Positions 23,544 through 30,839 of a DNA stretch of 64,000 bases are shown piece after piece; position 1 is the stretch's first letter; every line of letters starts with the position of its first letter. The position numbers and the translations under genes are program-made. Under the pieces are notes generated by a model, which was given only the letters and a program-made list of their open reading frames with translations, did not search any database and was not told the DNA's origin. Source of the DNA: SEAL01 sp032153715 (lineage in GTDB: Bacteria; Patescibacteriota; Saccharimonadia; Saccharimonadales; Saccharimonadaceae). The stretch is from NCBI GenBank assembly GCA_032153715.1, contig JALDYR010000003.1:62001-126000 (forward strand). The letters are read 5' to 3'.

Positions 23544-23612
23544 GCCAGAGCTGTTTTATTACGGCTCTGGCACTTCCCTATGCTTTTCAGCTAGAAAGGT
23601 TTAGTGAAGTGG
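23544..23612. repeat. Double-hairpin element, copy A
   Basis: An 8-bp stem (23544-23551 with 23564-23571) followed by a region ending AAGGTTTAGTGAAGTG. The same arrangement and the same 16-nt end occur at 42671-42737. The first hairpin ends the 23204 gene. Confidence 0.55.
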
Positions 23613-23641
23613 TATTCTATCTGGCCTAAGGTGTACCTGGA

Positions 23642-23650
23642 TGCTATGAT
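23642..23650 (+). promoter_or_regulatory. Extended -10, predicted leaderless (prepilin)
   Basis: TGCTATGAT ending 7 nt before ATG 23658. Confidence 0.65.
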
Positions 23651-23657
23651 AATAGGC

Positions 23658-24239
23658 ATGAGCGGGACGCGCCTTCAAAAACAACATGGCTTCACGATCG
23701 TCGAGCTGTTGATCGTGATTGTTGTGATTGGCATTTTGGCAGCGATTACAATCGTTGCCTTTAATGGCGTGCAACAACGTGCGCAGACTAACCGTACTGT
23801 CTCGGCGTTCTCTTCATGGGTGAAGATTTTGAGATTATACAAAGCTGATACGGGTGGCTGGCCAACTGGTTGGACATGCCTAGGTGAGGGCTACCTATAT
23901 GGCGAATCGGGGACTGACACAACCGGTACGGCGCAATGTCGCTTTACGACCGGTACGGGCTATGTCATGCAGACATCATTTAACAATAAAATCGCACCGT
24001 ACGTCACTGGTACACTACCGACGCCAACATTTACAACGGCCGTAAATAGCGCAACCGATTGGCGGCGCGGCTTATTTTATGCGTACGGCGGCGGGAGCGG
24101 AACCGATGTCTATATTGATGCCGTCTATCCTGGCGTGCAAAGTGCGTGTCCGACAATTGACGGTGTCACCGGCAACCGCGCAATCTGGGGCGGCAATACC
24201 AAGTGTAACTATCTGATTGGACAGACGACCGATAGCTAG
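23658..24239 (+). CDS. Type IV prepilin-like protein
   Basis: 193 aa from ATG 23658; the longer frame contains the -10 box. Short basic leader (MSGTRLQKQHG) then F-TIVE with the same pilin helix as the protein at 10913-11491, followed by a globular domain rich in Gly/Thr with Cys pairs (WTCLGE, AQCRFT, SACPTI, TKCNYL). The two prepilins are identical for about 28 residues around the helix but unrelated after residue 60, as expected for major and minor pilins of one system. Pilin assembly genes are not in this window. Confidence 0.88.
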   Translation: MSGTRLQKQHGFTIVELLIVIVVIGILAAITIVAFNGVQQRAQTNRTVSAFSSWVKILRLYKADTGGWPTGWTCLGEGYLYGESGTDTTGTAQCRFTTGTGYVMQTSFNNKIAPYVTGTLPTPTFTTAVNSATDWRRGLFYAYGGGSGTDVYIDAVYPGVQSACPTIDGVTGNRAIWGGNTKCNYLIGQTTDS

Positions 24240-24253
24240 CGTGTAAACACGAA

Positions 24254-24293
24254 TTCGGCCGGATGCGAAGATTTACTCTCTCATCCGGCCGAA
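24254..24293. terminator. 12-bp hairpin between convergent genes
   Basis: 24254-24265 pairs perfectly with 24282-24293, 16-nt loop; no T-run on either side. Confidence 0.55.
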
Positions 24294-24330
24294 CGGCTCA
24301 AACTTCTAACTGATTATTCGAGATTTGAGA

Positions 24331-24699
24331 CTAGTAGACTCGACGGTTAACCTCGCGACCATCCCATCCATCGTAGTCAGCCCAGCTGCCGTCATCACAG
24401 TGGACGCGGTAGACGTCATGGTTGCTAACTCTGTAGACAACTACAACATAGACGACCCTCTTTTGTGGGTAGCGGCCATGGAACCATCCACGGGCATTAT
24501 CGCCTGAATAGCGATTGTAGTCTCGGTGATAGTTATTATTGTCGTGCCTGTTATACCTGTTATTGTCGTACCTATTATTCCAGTTATTATTGTTATAGCG
24601 GTAGTTGTATGCGCTTGCCGCAGGCGCTACCGATGCAAGTCCTAAAGCGCTAATCGCAAATGCCGATATCGCTAGGCTTGCTACTCTCATTTTTTTCAT
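24331..24699 (-). CDS. Secreted Asn/Tyr/Arg-rich protein, 122 aa
   Basis: GGAGGGTATGGT before the ATG. Signal peptide 1-30 (AISALGLASVAPAASA). The next 45 residues are almost entirely N, Y, R, D and W, with short repeats such as YNNNN and NNRY; the C-terminus has strands (KRVVYVVVVYRV) and a CDDGSW segment. Low-complexity tails like this may be adhesive or form condensed material outside the cell; that is speculation. No known family. Confidence 0.65.
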   Translation of the reverse strand: MKKMRVASLAISAFAISALGLASVAPAASAYNYRYNNNNWNNRYDNNRYNRHDNNNYHRDYNRYSGDNARGWFHGRYPQKRVVYVVVVYRVSNHDVYRVHCDDGSWADYDGWDGREVNRRVY

Positions 24700-24795
24700 A
24701 CCATACCCTCCGTTACTCTTACCCTTTCATAGTACTCTCAGCTGAGTATGCTAGCAGTGCGCGCGGTCACAGAAGCGGTGTGATATGTGTCACAT

Positions 24796-25137
24796 CTATT
24801 GGCGGTTATTGGAGTGGTGTCGCTTTTGTTCGCGGCGAATAGCACTATTTTTTAAGAGCAAATTGGCAAAAGTCGCAAAGATGCCGATTCCAACCAAGAC
24901 GTATCCTGTTGTGAAAAGTTTTCCGATATCTGTATGCGGAACCAGGTCTCCATAGCCCACTGTCGCAAGAGTGATAACACTGAAATAAAAAGAGTCGAGC
25001 CACTTGAAATGCTCGACATAATGGTAAAAAATGGTGCCGACAGCGATGATGCCTGCTGCAAGACTAGCGACAAGCCGAAAGTTCATCTTGATCTTTCTAG
25101 CTTGCTCCGAGAGATCTATGTCCGGTTGGCTATCCAT
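24796..25137 (-). CDS. Two-helix potassium channel (ion_trans_2 type)
   Basis: 113 aa from ATG 25137 (GGGGGTGTAGT upstream). Inner helix at about 22-42, pore helix, the selectivity filter TVGYGD near 66-71, and a second helix at about 84-104, then a short basic tail. This is the minimal KcsA-like pore without a sensor domain; four copies would form a channel. It faces away from the 25268 gene, sharing an AT-rich divergent region that holds a 10-bp inverted repeat (25208-25217 with 25230-25239). Confidence 0.9.
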   Translation of the reverse strand: MDSQPDIDLSEQARKIKMNFRLVASLAAGIIAVGTIFYHYVEHFKWLDSFYFSVITLATVGYGDLVPHTDIGKLFTTGYVLVGIGIFATFANLLLKNSAIRREQKRHHSNNRQ

Positions 25138-25267
25138 ACTACACCCCCTACGTATCTTGAGTATAGCACTTTTGTATTTTAGAATATGTACGAATGACAT
25201 ATATTTGTGTTTTATTTAAAAATGTTTTAAAATAAAACATGTTCACACCTCTATAAAAGGAGATTTG

Positions 25268-25939
25268 ATGTACCAGACAGAACGGCCACGCTTTTCCAGA
25301 GTGGCATGGGGACTCGGATTGTGGGTGTTTATGATAACACTCGCGCTGCTGAGTGTGCATGTTGGTAATCCCGCAATTATCGTCGCTATAGGTGGTGGAA
25401 ATGTAGTTTGGTTTACTTGCATCATGTATTGGGTGGTGCGAACGTACTACTTGAATGTCAAGGCGTATCATTTTCAGCATTCCGAAATGACACGCTACAT
25501 GATGTACCGTGAGCGCATCCTGGAGATTATCAGTGAGCTGGATCTCTCATCTGCCATGAAGAATCACGACCATAGTCTGTTACGATTGCCAGTTGATCGA
25601 TCGGATGGCGAGCTTCGTATTTTTCTCTGGGATTCGACTAATCAAATCATGGTTGTGCACAAGGAGGATGATCACGAGTACGATCCGCAGTCGATGCACG
25701 ACAACGTCTTTGTTACTAACAGGTTCTTTCATTTTGACAGGGACTCCCCATCCGTAGCAACGAGCATTGACGGCTATTATCGGCACGACATTCCATTGAA
25801 TGACGAGAAGGTGGGGCGAATTCGTCTTTTGCGTGAATTCTGGAAGGAGCAAAAAATACCGGCTGGAGCGCGACATGCATCCGCAGAAGAATTACATGAT
25901 CTTCTTGAACTACTGAGAGGTAGTGTCGCAAAGTCGTAA
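25268..25939 (+). CDS. Membrane protein with cytosolic domain, hypothetical
   Basis: 223 aa, AAAAGGAG before the ATG. Two membrane helices (about 12-33 and 38-58), then a soluble domain of about 160 residues rich in His, Asp and Glu, ending in a helix (ASAEELHDLLELLRG). No family recognised. It ends in a terminator whose sequence recurs elsewhere. Confidence 0.6.
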   Translation: MYQTERPRFSRVAWGLGLWVFMITLALLSVHVGNPAIIVAIGGGNVVWFTCIMYWVVRTYYLNVKAYHFQHSEMTRYMMYRERILEIISELDLSSAMKNHDHSLLRLPVDRSDGELRIFLWDSTNQIMVVHKEDDHEYDPQSMHDNVFVTNRFFHFDRDSPSVATSIDGYYRHDIPLNDEKVGRIRLLREFWKEQKIPAGARHASAEELHDLLELLRGSVAKS

Positions 25940-25950
25940 TAAGTGAACTC

Positions 25951-26000
25951 GCTGACCGAGACGGTTGCCCGCGCTGAAATATGCGCGGGCGTTTTATTTT
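25951..26000 (+). terminator. Repeated terminator element, copy 1
   Basis: GCTGACCGAG..., then an 8-bp GC stem (GCCCGCGC with GCGCGGGC), loop TGAAATAT, then GTTTTATTTT. The same 50-nt block occurs at 30745-30794 (one base longer in the left part), and its right half at 27862-27889. Confidence 0.8.
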
Positions 26001-26685
26001 AGCTCCCCCACTCGTCGTCTCGTGTTTCGAGCGCAAAGATGGCAAGGTGTCTGCGAATCCTGGCGTTACTTCGCAACTCTTGCCTATAGGCGTGCTCCAT
26101 TTGTGTTGCGGTGGTCATCAGGTATGCCAGGCCGACGCCGGCGTGTAGCAGGATTTTACTTTGCTCATCTTCGTGCACTCCGTAAGTGCTGGCAATTGTT
26201 TCTGACAGTGGCCATAGTACGCTATGAAGATTGAAGTGCGTCTTGCGTAAATGGTACATTGATTCGCGACTGAAGTGGTCTATATCGCTTTGCTTGTACT
26301 GTTCCATTTCAGTTATTTGCGCCGAAAAGTCGCAAAAGTCGGTCGGTGTCAGGTCGGCGTAGCGGATGATAGCAAGCGTGCCACCAAATCCAGCGTAAAA
26401 CTGCTGGGCGCCATAGGCTGCATCAAGGGGTACTTTTCTGTGACCCCAGACTGACCCAAGGCTCATGACGGCGGCGTGATTGTGAACTTGATGCTGCTCG
26501 ATATACCAGTCACTCAGCTCTTTATGTCGGAATTCCTCGAGCATTTCGTAACGCTCCTCATTATCTTCGCAGGTCATAAATTCGTGAAGTTTTTCGTGCG
26601 CCAGCATCAAGCGTTCAGGTTCGACCTCGCCGATAGGAAACTCTGACCGCGATTGAGTTTTTGGAATACGCTCAAATGTGGGCAT
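25999..26685 (-). CDS. Orphan protein, paralogue of 22393-23070
   Basis: 228 aa from ATG 26685, chosen by alignment with its paralogue (MPTFERIPK against MATPDRIPQ). Helical, rich in His, Glu and Tyr; carries the shared LLHAGVGLAY...TQMEHAYRQEL block near residue 190. Its stop codon lies in the T-run of the repeated terminator. The pair is about 20-30% identical by eye, so the duplication is old. Function unknown. Confidence 0.65.
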   Translation of the reverse strand: MPTFERIPKTQSRSEFPIGEVEPERLMLAHEKLHEFMTCEDNEERYEMLEEFRHKELSDWYIEQHQVHNHAAVMSLGSVWGHRKVPLDAAYGAQQFYAGFGGTLAIIRYADLTPTDFCDFSAQITEMEQYKQSDIDHFSRESMYHLRKTHFNLHSVLWPLSETIASTYGVHEDEQSKILLHAGVGLAYLMTTATQMEHAYRQELRSNARIRRHLAIFALETRDDEWGS

Positions 26686-26755
26686 ATATTTCACTGTAGG
26701 GCGGAAACGAGGAATGGACAGTAAGTTAAATTACATATAAATCTCAAATGAAAGA

Positions 26756-26783
26756 GGCCACCCCCGCCGAAGCGGAAGTGACC
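26756..26783 (-). terminator. Terminator of the TerD gene
   Basis: Minus strand: 12-bp stem with three G-U pairs and a C(UUCG)G loop, then TCTTTCATTT. Confidence 0.75.
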
Positions 26784-26806
26784 TTGTAGCCTTTCAGGGT
26801 GAAATG

Positions 26807-27421
26807 TTACGCCACGGCGTGCTGCTTGCCGAGCCGAAGCTGGCTCTGCGGATCCGAGCTGTTGCTCGACATCTCGTTGACCACGGTCAGATTCCAGGGT
26901 TCGCCTGCTCCTGCCCTGACGACCTTCGCCATGACAACGGTGCTCTTGGTGCGGTCGTCGATCGGAACGCTGAACATTCCGAGCTGGGTTTCCGGATTGG
27001 TGCTGCTGTCGATGACGAAGCAGTCAGCGCCGGCGATCTGAGCGAATGAGACGCCGTCCTTGAACGCGTTGAGCGTGAAGACGAGCGACCGAACATTCTC
27101 CTGGATCCTGTTGAGGTCCACGCGAATCGTTTCGTCGATGCCATCGCCCTTGCCGGTGCGGTTGTCACCGGTGTGAACCAGCGCACCTCCGTAGAGCGTC
27201 TTCGAGTCGAAGCCGCAGATGCGAACGCCGGCTCCATTCTCGTCGTACACCAGGCATGCCAGGTCGAGGTCGACGCCCTTCATCTTGGCGATTTTGCCGA
27301 AGAGTCCCTTCTTGCCGCCCGAGGAGTTGTCCCATCCGACGCCGACAGTCAGGCTTGTGACCGGAACGTTGCTGTCATTGACGAGCTGCGAAACCTTGTT
27401 CTTTGCGAAAGAGATTCCCAC
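26807..27421 (-). CDS. TerD-domain (tellurite/stress) protein with high GC
   Basis: 204 aa from GTG 27421, which follows AGGAGGAATT; the longer frame starts before that site. TerD signatures are clear: LTVGVGWD, the acidic strand VDLDLACLVYDENG and HTGDNRTGKGDGIDETIRVDL, which form the double Ca2+ site. TerD proteins act in membrane-linked stress and phage-resistance complexes. The gene's third codon positions are strongly G/C (long runs of GGTCGACG type), unlike neighbouring genes, which suggests recent transfer, perhaps from an actinobacterium. No other ter genes are nearby. Confidence 0.9.
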   Translation of the reverse strand: MGISFAKNKVSQLVNDSNVPVTSLTVGVGWDNSSGGKKGLFGKIAKMKGVDLDLACLVYDENGAGVRICGFDSKTLYGGALVHTGDNRTGKGDGIDETIRVDLNRIQENVRSLVFTLNAFKDGVSFAQIAGADCFVIDSSTNPETQLGMFSVPIDDRTKSTVVMAKVVRAGAGEPWNLTVVNEMSSNSSDPQSQLRLGKQHAVA

Positions 27422-27445
27422 AATTCCTCCTGAAAAGGTGCTGTA

Positions 27446-27461
27446 TGGCAAGTATATGCCA
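27446..27461 (-). promoter_or_regulatory. 5'-leader hairpin of the TerD mRNA
   Basis: TGGCA/TGCCA stem with 6-nt loop, a few bases after the start expected from the -10 TATAAA (27469-27474, minus strand). A TTGACT lies 19 bp upstream of that -10. Confidence 0.4.
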
Positions 27462-27536
27462 CTGAATATTTATAGCAGTTAATTAATAAATAGTCAATAA
27501 TATTGTATTAGAATATCGGTTTAATGCCCTATTCTT

Positions 27537-27565
27537 GACTGGATTTAGCAATCAGTGTATAGTAG
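27537..27565 (+). promoter_or_regulatory. Consensus promoter of the 50-aa membrane protein
   Basis: TTGACT, 17 bp, TATAGT, with TG before the -10. Leader about 30 nt; the ribosome binding site lies in a small TCTC/GAGA hairpin. Confidence 0.7.
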
Positions 27566-27601
27566 CGACGTCCTGTAGATCTATTCTCAGAGGAGAGTAC
27601 G

Positions 27602-27754
27602 TTGAGCTGGTTGCAGAAGATGGCTGTCGTGTTGATCGCGTTTGTTATCGTGTTCGCGATAGTTGCACTCATTCCGTTCTGGGTGTGGGTTGTACTTGCG
27701 ATCGGAGTTTCCGTCGCAGTTTACCTGAAGTACATGAAGGTTCCGCGACCGTAA
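27602..27754 (+). CDS. Two-helix small membrane protein, 50 aa, TTG start
   Basis: Reads MSWLQKMAVVLIAFVIVF... from TTG 27602 after GAGGAGAG, and ends KYMKVPRP. Two hydrophobic helices (about 6-24 and 27-43) separated by Pro. A consensus promoter and an 18-bp terminator bracket exactly this frame, which is why I accept it despite its size. Function unknown. Confidence 0.7.
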   Translation: MSWLQKMAVVLIAFVIVFAIVALIPFWVWVVLAIGVSVAVYLKYMKVPRP

Positions 27755-27796
27755 GACACTAGCCTTCTCGCGAGTGCTGGCATTAACAGGTTAGGT

Positions 27797-27845
27797 CTTC
27801 AGCAGGCGCAAAGATATCGTCTTTGCGCCTGCTGAAGCAGTTTTA
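27797..27845 (+). terminator. Very strong terminator, 18-bp stem
   Basis: 27797-27814 pairs with 27820-27837 without mismatch, loop TATCG, then CAGTTTTAGTTTTT. Confidence 0.9.
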
Positions 27846-27861
27846 GTTTTTATCCGTCTGT

Positions 27862-27889
27862 GCTGAAATATGCGCGGGCGTTTTATTTT
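27862..27889 (+). repeat. Repeated terminator element, truncated copy 3
   Basis: Carries only the loop, right arm and T-run of the element at 25951 (GCTGAAATATGCGCGGGCG then TTTTATTTT). The left arm is replaced by unrelated sequence, so it cannot form the hairpin. Confidence 0.75.
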
Positions 27890-27902
27890 CAGGTCGATAA
27901 AT

Positions 27903-28721
27903 CTACGTGCGGTAAAATTTGCTGCGTTCGATCAGGCTGCTGATCGTTGCTCGGCGCTGGGGCACTGTATGGATCATTGCGTGTGCAGGCAAATAACCAT
28001 GTAAGGCAATTTTTGCGATGTTGCGTACTGTTGGCGCAACTTTCGTAACCCCCTGTTCGTAGTCTTTTTTTAGGTCGATGGCCGTATCGCCTAGAATGGC
28101 CAATGCCATCGTGTGTTGCCACCACCGTATAAATTCAGGGTATGCATCTTGCCGCCTCACCTCTTCCGATGCAGATTCGGTAATGAGTATGCTTGTGTAG
28201 TAAGCTTCACGTTTTAAAAACGAAACGTATTGGGCTGGATCGTCGCAACTTTGCTTCTGTCTGGCAATATCATTGATTGTCGCTGCCGCATTTTTCAGTT
28301 GCGCTACCCGCCCTTCCGACAATGTGCCGACACTATTTTTCAACAGGACGATTGCTGGCTGTAGGCGTTTGTCTGTGCCTGGTGGCAGACTCGAATCGTT
28401 CAGCAATTGTTCATTGGTTGCTTCAAATACCCTAGCCATACTTGCCTCGTACATGTTGCACGCAGTTTGTATGTCTGGGGCAGTATCTAAAAAGTCATCG
28501 ATGAGATAGGCTGCATTGCAAACTCTCTTCCATCGTTCGACCGTTTCATTGTCCAGATCAAGTCCGAGCGCTTCGGCTCCGCCCTTGACAAAGCTCAGTG
28601 TCGACATGTAGCCATTGGCCATACATTGTTCATATGACTCGGCCTCAACCACCTCATCACCATCAAATTGATAGACAGGTTTTAGTGTATCTTCACTTCG
28701 CGCTCGTAAATGAAACTCCAT
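27903..28721 (-). CDS. Possible class I terpenoid-synthase-fold protein
   Basis: 272 aa, all-helical by appearance. AAYLIDDFLDTAPD near residue 72-85 is a DDxxD motif of the type that binds diphosphate-Mg2+ in prenyl and terpene synthases. A second acidic motif, LGDTAIDLKKDYEQG near 220, sits where squalene/phytoene synthases have their second D-rich helix, and is followed by KVAPTVRNIAK. If right, it would condense or cyclise prenyl diphosphates, which a scavenging epibiont would have to import or make. The family may also have lost catalysis. TATAAT ends 7 nt before the ATG. Moderate confidence; structure prediction would decide. Confidence 0.5.
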   Translation of the reverse strand: MEFHLRARSEDTLKPVYQFDGDEVVEAESYEQCMANGYMSTLSFVKGGAEALGLDLDNETVERWKRVCNAAYLIDDFLDTAPDIQTACNMYEASMARVFEATNEQLLNDSSLPPGTDKRLQPAIVLLKNSVGTLSEGRVAQLKNAAATINDIARQKQSCDDPAQYVSFLKREAYYTSILITESASEEVRRQDAYPEFIRWWQHTMALAILGDTAIDLKKDYEQGVTKVAPTVRNIAKIALHGYLPAHAMIHTVPQRRATISSLIERSKFYRT

Positions 28722-28781
28722 TGAGGTGATTATAAAATATTACTATCACACGGACAATGGAACAAAGATAATAGCCCCTGG

Positions 28782-29063
28782 CTAGAGAGGATTATTTAGC
28801 TCTGTCTTGAATTTGGCTAGACGCGCCGTAATTTCTTCAAGGAGAGGCAATGCTATGCTAGTGTCTTCTATTGTTTCAAGATCCGCACCAAGCTCTGCGA
28901 TGTATTCGAGAGAAGGATATTCTTCGTATATTGATTCGATATCATCTCTGACGATTGTTGTGCCAACAATGTAGCCCCCTAGTATGTACGGAGGTTCATG
29001 ATGATCGTTGCGGATAATTTCATCAAGTTGATTCAGAATTTCCATTATGGGAGCTTGCTTCAT
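28782..29063 (-). CDS. Acidic hypothetical protein, 93 aa
   Basis: The extended -10 TGATAATAT ends 6 nt before ATG 29063, so a leaderless start is likely; an internal ATG six codons later is possible. Mostly helical and acidic (DDIESIYEEYPSLEYIAELGADLETIEDTS). No family recognised. Confidence 0.55.
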   Translation of the reverse strand: MKQAPIMEILNQLDEIIRNDHHEPPYILGGYIVGTTIVRDDIESIYEEYPSLEYIAELGADLETIEDTSIALPLLEEITARLAKFKTELNNPL

Positions 29064-29082
29064 TCCTATATATTATCACAAG

Positions 29083-29110
29083 AAAAACACCCCACTTTCG
29101 TGGGGTGTTT
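29083..29110 (-). terminator. Terminator for the coiled-coil gene region
   Basis: Perfect 11-bp stem (29085-29095 with 29100-29110), loop GAAA on the minus strand, then TTTTTC. Confidence 0.8.
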
Positions 29111-29125
29111 CACTCCTTGCACTTG

Positions 29126-30226
29126 CTAGTGATCCTTACGCCATTCGCTAAACAGGACTTGTCCATCGTGTTCGCTGAGAATGAGGTGCAGGTGTTCACC
29201 GGGTGAATTAACGCGATCAATGACGATAACGTCAGTGGCGATCGTGCCGGTATCTCTGTGAAACCCGGATCTTACCTTTACCGTTACGGGCCCGTCGTGA
29301 TACTGGACTTGGCGCGGGCCTGTGCTTGATCGATCACGACGAAACGCTTCGAGGGCGACGGCTGCAAGCTTTCTTTCGACCTCTGGGTCGCGCTCAAAAT
29401 TATGTCCACCGTGTGGGTCGAATGGGTCTCGTTTATATGTGACCTTTCCGTAGCGATCGAGAACGTAATGACCATGTCCTGGACCATTCGCCTTGCCAAC
29501 TCCACCGAAGTAGATATTGGTGTTGCCGTCAGTGTCTTTCGAGATCCAGACATTGTCACGATACTGAAACGGCACGCCCGCCTGCTCGGCGATTGCGCGC
29601 TTGTCATCCTTTCGTCGATTTGATTCAGCTCGTACCTTTTCGAGGCGATCCTTGAACGCTTTAGCTGCCTGGTCAAAGTCAGCCTTGGCTCGCTTGAATT
29701 CAGCCTGCTTTTTCTCGTGCTCGGATTTGGCATGATCGAAATCTCGCTTTGCGCCATTGAACTGATCTTTGGCACGTTGAAACGCGGGCTTTGTGGCTTC
29801 GTGTGTAGCCCGAGCTGCTTTATTCTCTTCGACAAGCCGACGCCGCTCGCTGACCGCACCTTGCGCTACGGCTTTATGGCGATGTCCCTCATCTGCATAT
29901 GCTCTGGCGGATGCACCATCGCGTCGATCATGCGCAGAGCTTGCATTGTCGAAGGCTCGCTTCATCTCTTGGTAGGCATTTTCTTGCTGTGTATCGAGTG
30001 AGTCGATGCGCGAATCGTTGTGGGACTTGACTCGCTGGTAGTCCTGCCAAGAGGCATCCTGAGCCGAGTAGGCTCGTTGCTTTTCCTCGTGCGCTCGATT
30101 GAGCGTTTCGCGTGCACTTGAGCGTTGCTCCCACGCGCGCTGCTGTGCCTCGTGGGCATTCTGCTTGCGCTGAAATGCGTTGTTCTGCGCCGTCTTCAGA
30201 CGGTCAAGTTCGGCATCGCGTGCCAT
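29126..30226 (-). CDS. Long coiled-coil protein with conserved-looking C-terminal domain
   Basis: 366 aa from ATG 30226 (CAGGTGATGAGA upstream). Residues 1-205 are a charged, Ala/Gln/Arg-rich coiled coil of roughly 200 residues without a membrane segment. The C-terminal 150 residues are globular: a Gly/His-rich stretch (GGVGKANGPGHGHYVLD, DPFDPHGGHNF) and strands ending in EHLHLILSEHDGQVLFSEWRKDH. The combination suggests an intracellular filament or scaffold with a ligand-binding head. I do not recognise the head domain. Near TerD and an EF-hand protein, both Ca2+-related, but no operon links them. Confidence 0.65.
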   Translation of the reverse strand: MARDAELDRLKTAQNNAFQRKQNAHEAQQRAWEQRSSARETLNRAHEEKQRAYSAQDASWQDYQRVKSHNDSRIDSLDTQQENAYQEMKRAFDNASSAHDRRDGASARAYADEGHRHKAVAQGAVSERRRLVEENKAARATHEATKPAFQRAKDQFNGAKRDFDHAKSEHEKKQAEFKRAKADFDQAAKAFKDRLEKVRAESNRRKDDKRAIAEQAGVPFQYRDNVWISKDTDGNTNIYFGGVGKANGPGHGHYVLDRYGKVTYKRDPFDPHGGHNFERDPEVERKLAAVALEAFRRDRSSTGPRQVQYHDGPVTVKVRSGFHRDTGTIATDVIVIDRVNSPGEHLHLILSEHDGQVLFSEWRKDH

Positions 30227-30367
30227 TCTCATCACCTGCTTGTGTAAAGGAGCGAAACACACATTGAATTAATGTGATAAGAGTAATTTAAATAGATTTA
30301 TAGAGCATATGCAAGCATAAGTAATCTGTAAAATTGTTATAATATAAAAGTAACGAAGGAGGTGCAC

Positions 30368-30592
30368 ATGAGTTTATTCGATGACATCAAAGCCAAAGCA
30401 GATGCAAATGGTGACGGTAAGGTTGATAAAACCGACCTCGAATCGCTAAAAGATGGAGACAATAACCCTATCATCGACCAGTTGAAGGAAGTCGCCGATC
30501 ACAACGCTGACGGCAAGTTGGACATGAGCGATCTAAGGAACTTTGATTTCAATAGTGTACTTGGCGGATTGAAAGACAAATTTTTTAAATAG
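30368..30592 (+). CDS. EF-hand protein, 74 aa
   Basis: GAAGGAGGTGCAC before ATG 30368; -10 TATAAT at 30338. Two calcium-binding loops can be read: DANGDGKVDKTD near residue 14 and DHNADGKLDMSD near 46, each with the DxDxDG pattern. Spacing is that of paired EF-hands/dockerin-like calcium sites. No signal peptide, so it is cytosolic unless exported otherwise. May be a Ca2+ buffer or regulator. Own terminator follows. Confidence 0.8.
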   Translation: MSLFDDIKAKADANGDGKVDKTDLESLKDGDNNPIIDQLKEVADHNADGKLDMSDLRNFDFNSVLGGLKDKFFK

Positions 30593-30620
30593 TTCCATTT
30601 CGTCTAGAAATGTAAAACCC

Positions 30621-30643
30621 GCCAACAAAATAGATTTGTTGGC
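30621..30643 (+). terminator. Terminator of the EF-hand gene
   Basis: Perfect 9-bp stem (30621-30629 with 30635-30643), 5-nt loop, followed by TTGTTGTTGCTT. Confidence 0.65.
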
Positions 30644-30739
30644 TTGTTGTTGCTTGGCATTGCGGCGTTCTTCATCGGTAAGGTTCTATTCGGCGGCAAT
30701 AAATGTCGCTGCAATGCCCATCGCTGCAGTTGTCGCTAG
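30641..30739 (+). pseudogene. Possible gene remnant or unstarted small frame
   Basis: 32 codons read GLLLLGIAAFFIGKVLFGG then a Cys-rich end (CRCNAHRCSCR) and TAG. It looks like the end of a membrane protein but has no start codon or ribosome binding site in frame, and it begins inside the preceding hairpin. A copy of the repeated terminator follows 5 bp later. Probably the 3' end of a lost cassette. Confidence 0.3.
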
Positions 30740-30744
30740 GATTC

Positions 30745-30794
30745 GCTGACCGAGAACGGTTGCCCGCGCTGAAATATGCGCGGGCGTTTTTTAT
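30745..30794 (+). terminator. Repeated terminator element, copy 2
   Basis: Same block as 25951-26000 with one extra A in the left part; 8-bp GC stem and GTTTTTTAT. Ends transcription before the 30840 gene. Confidence 0.8.
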
Positions 30795-30839
30795 GACGTC
30801 TTTTACAAATTCATAAATTAGTATATTATATGTCAATAT

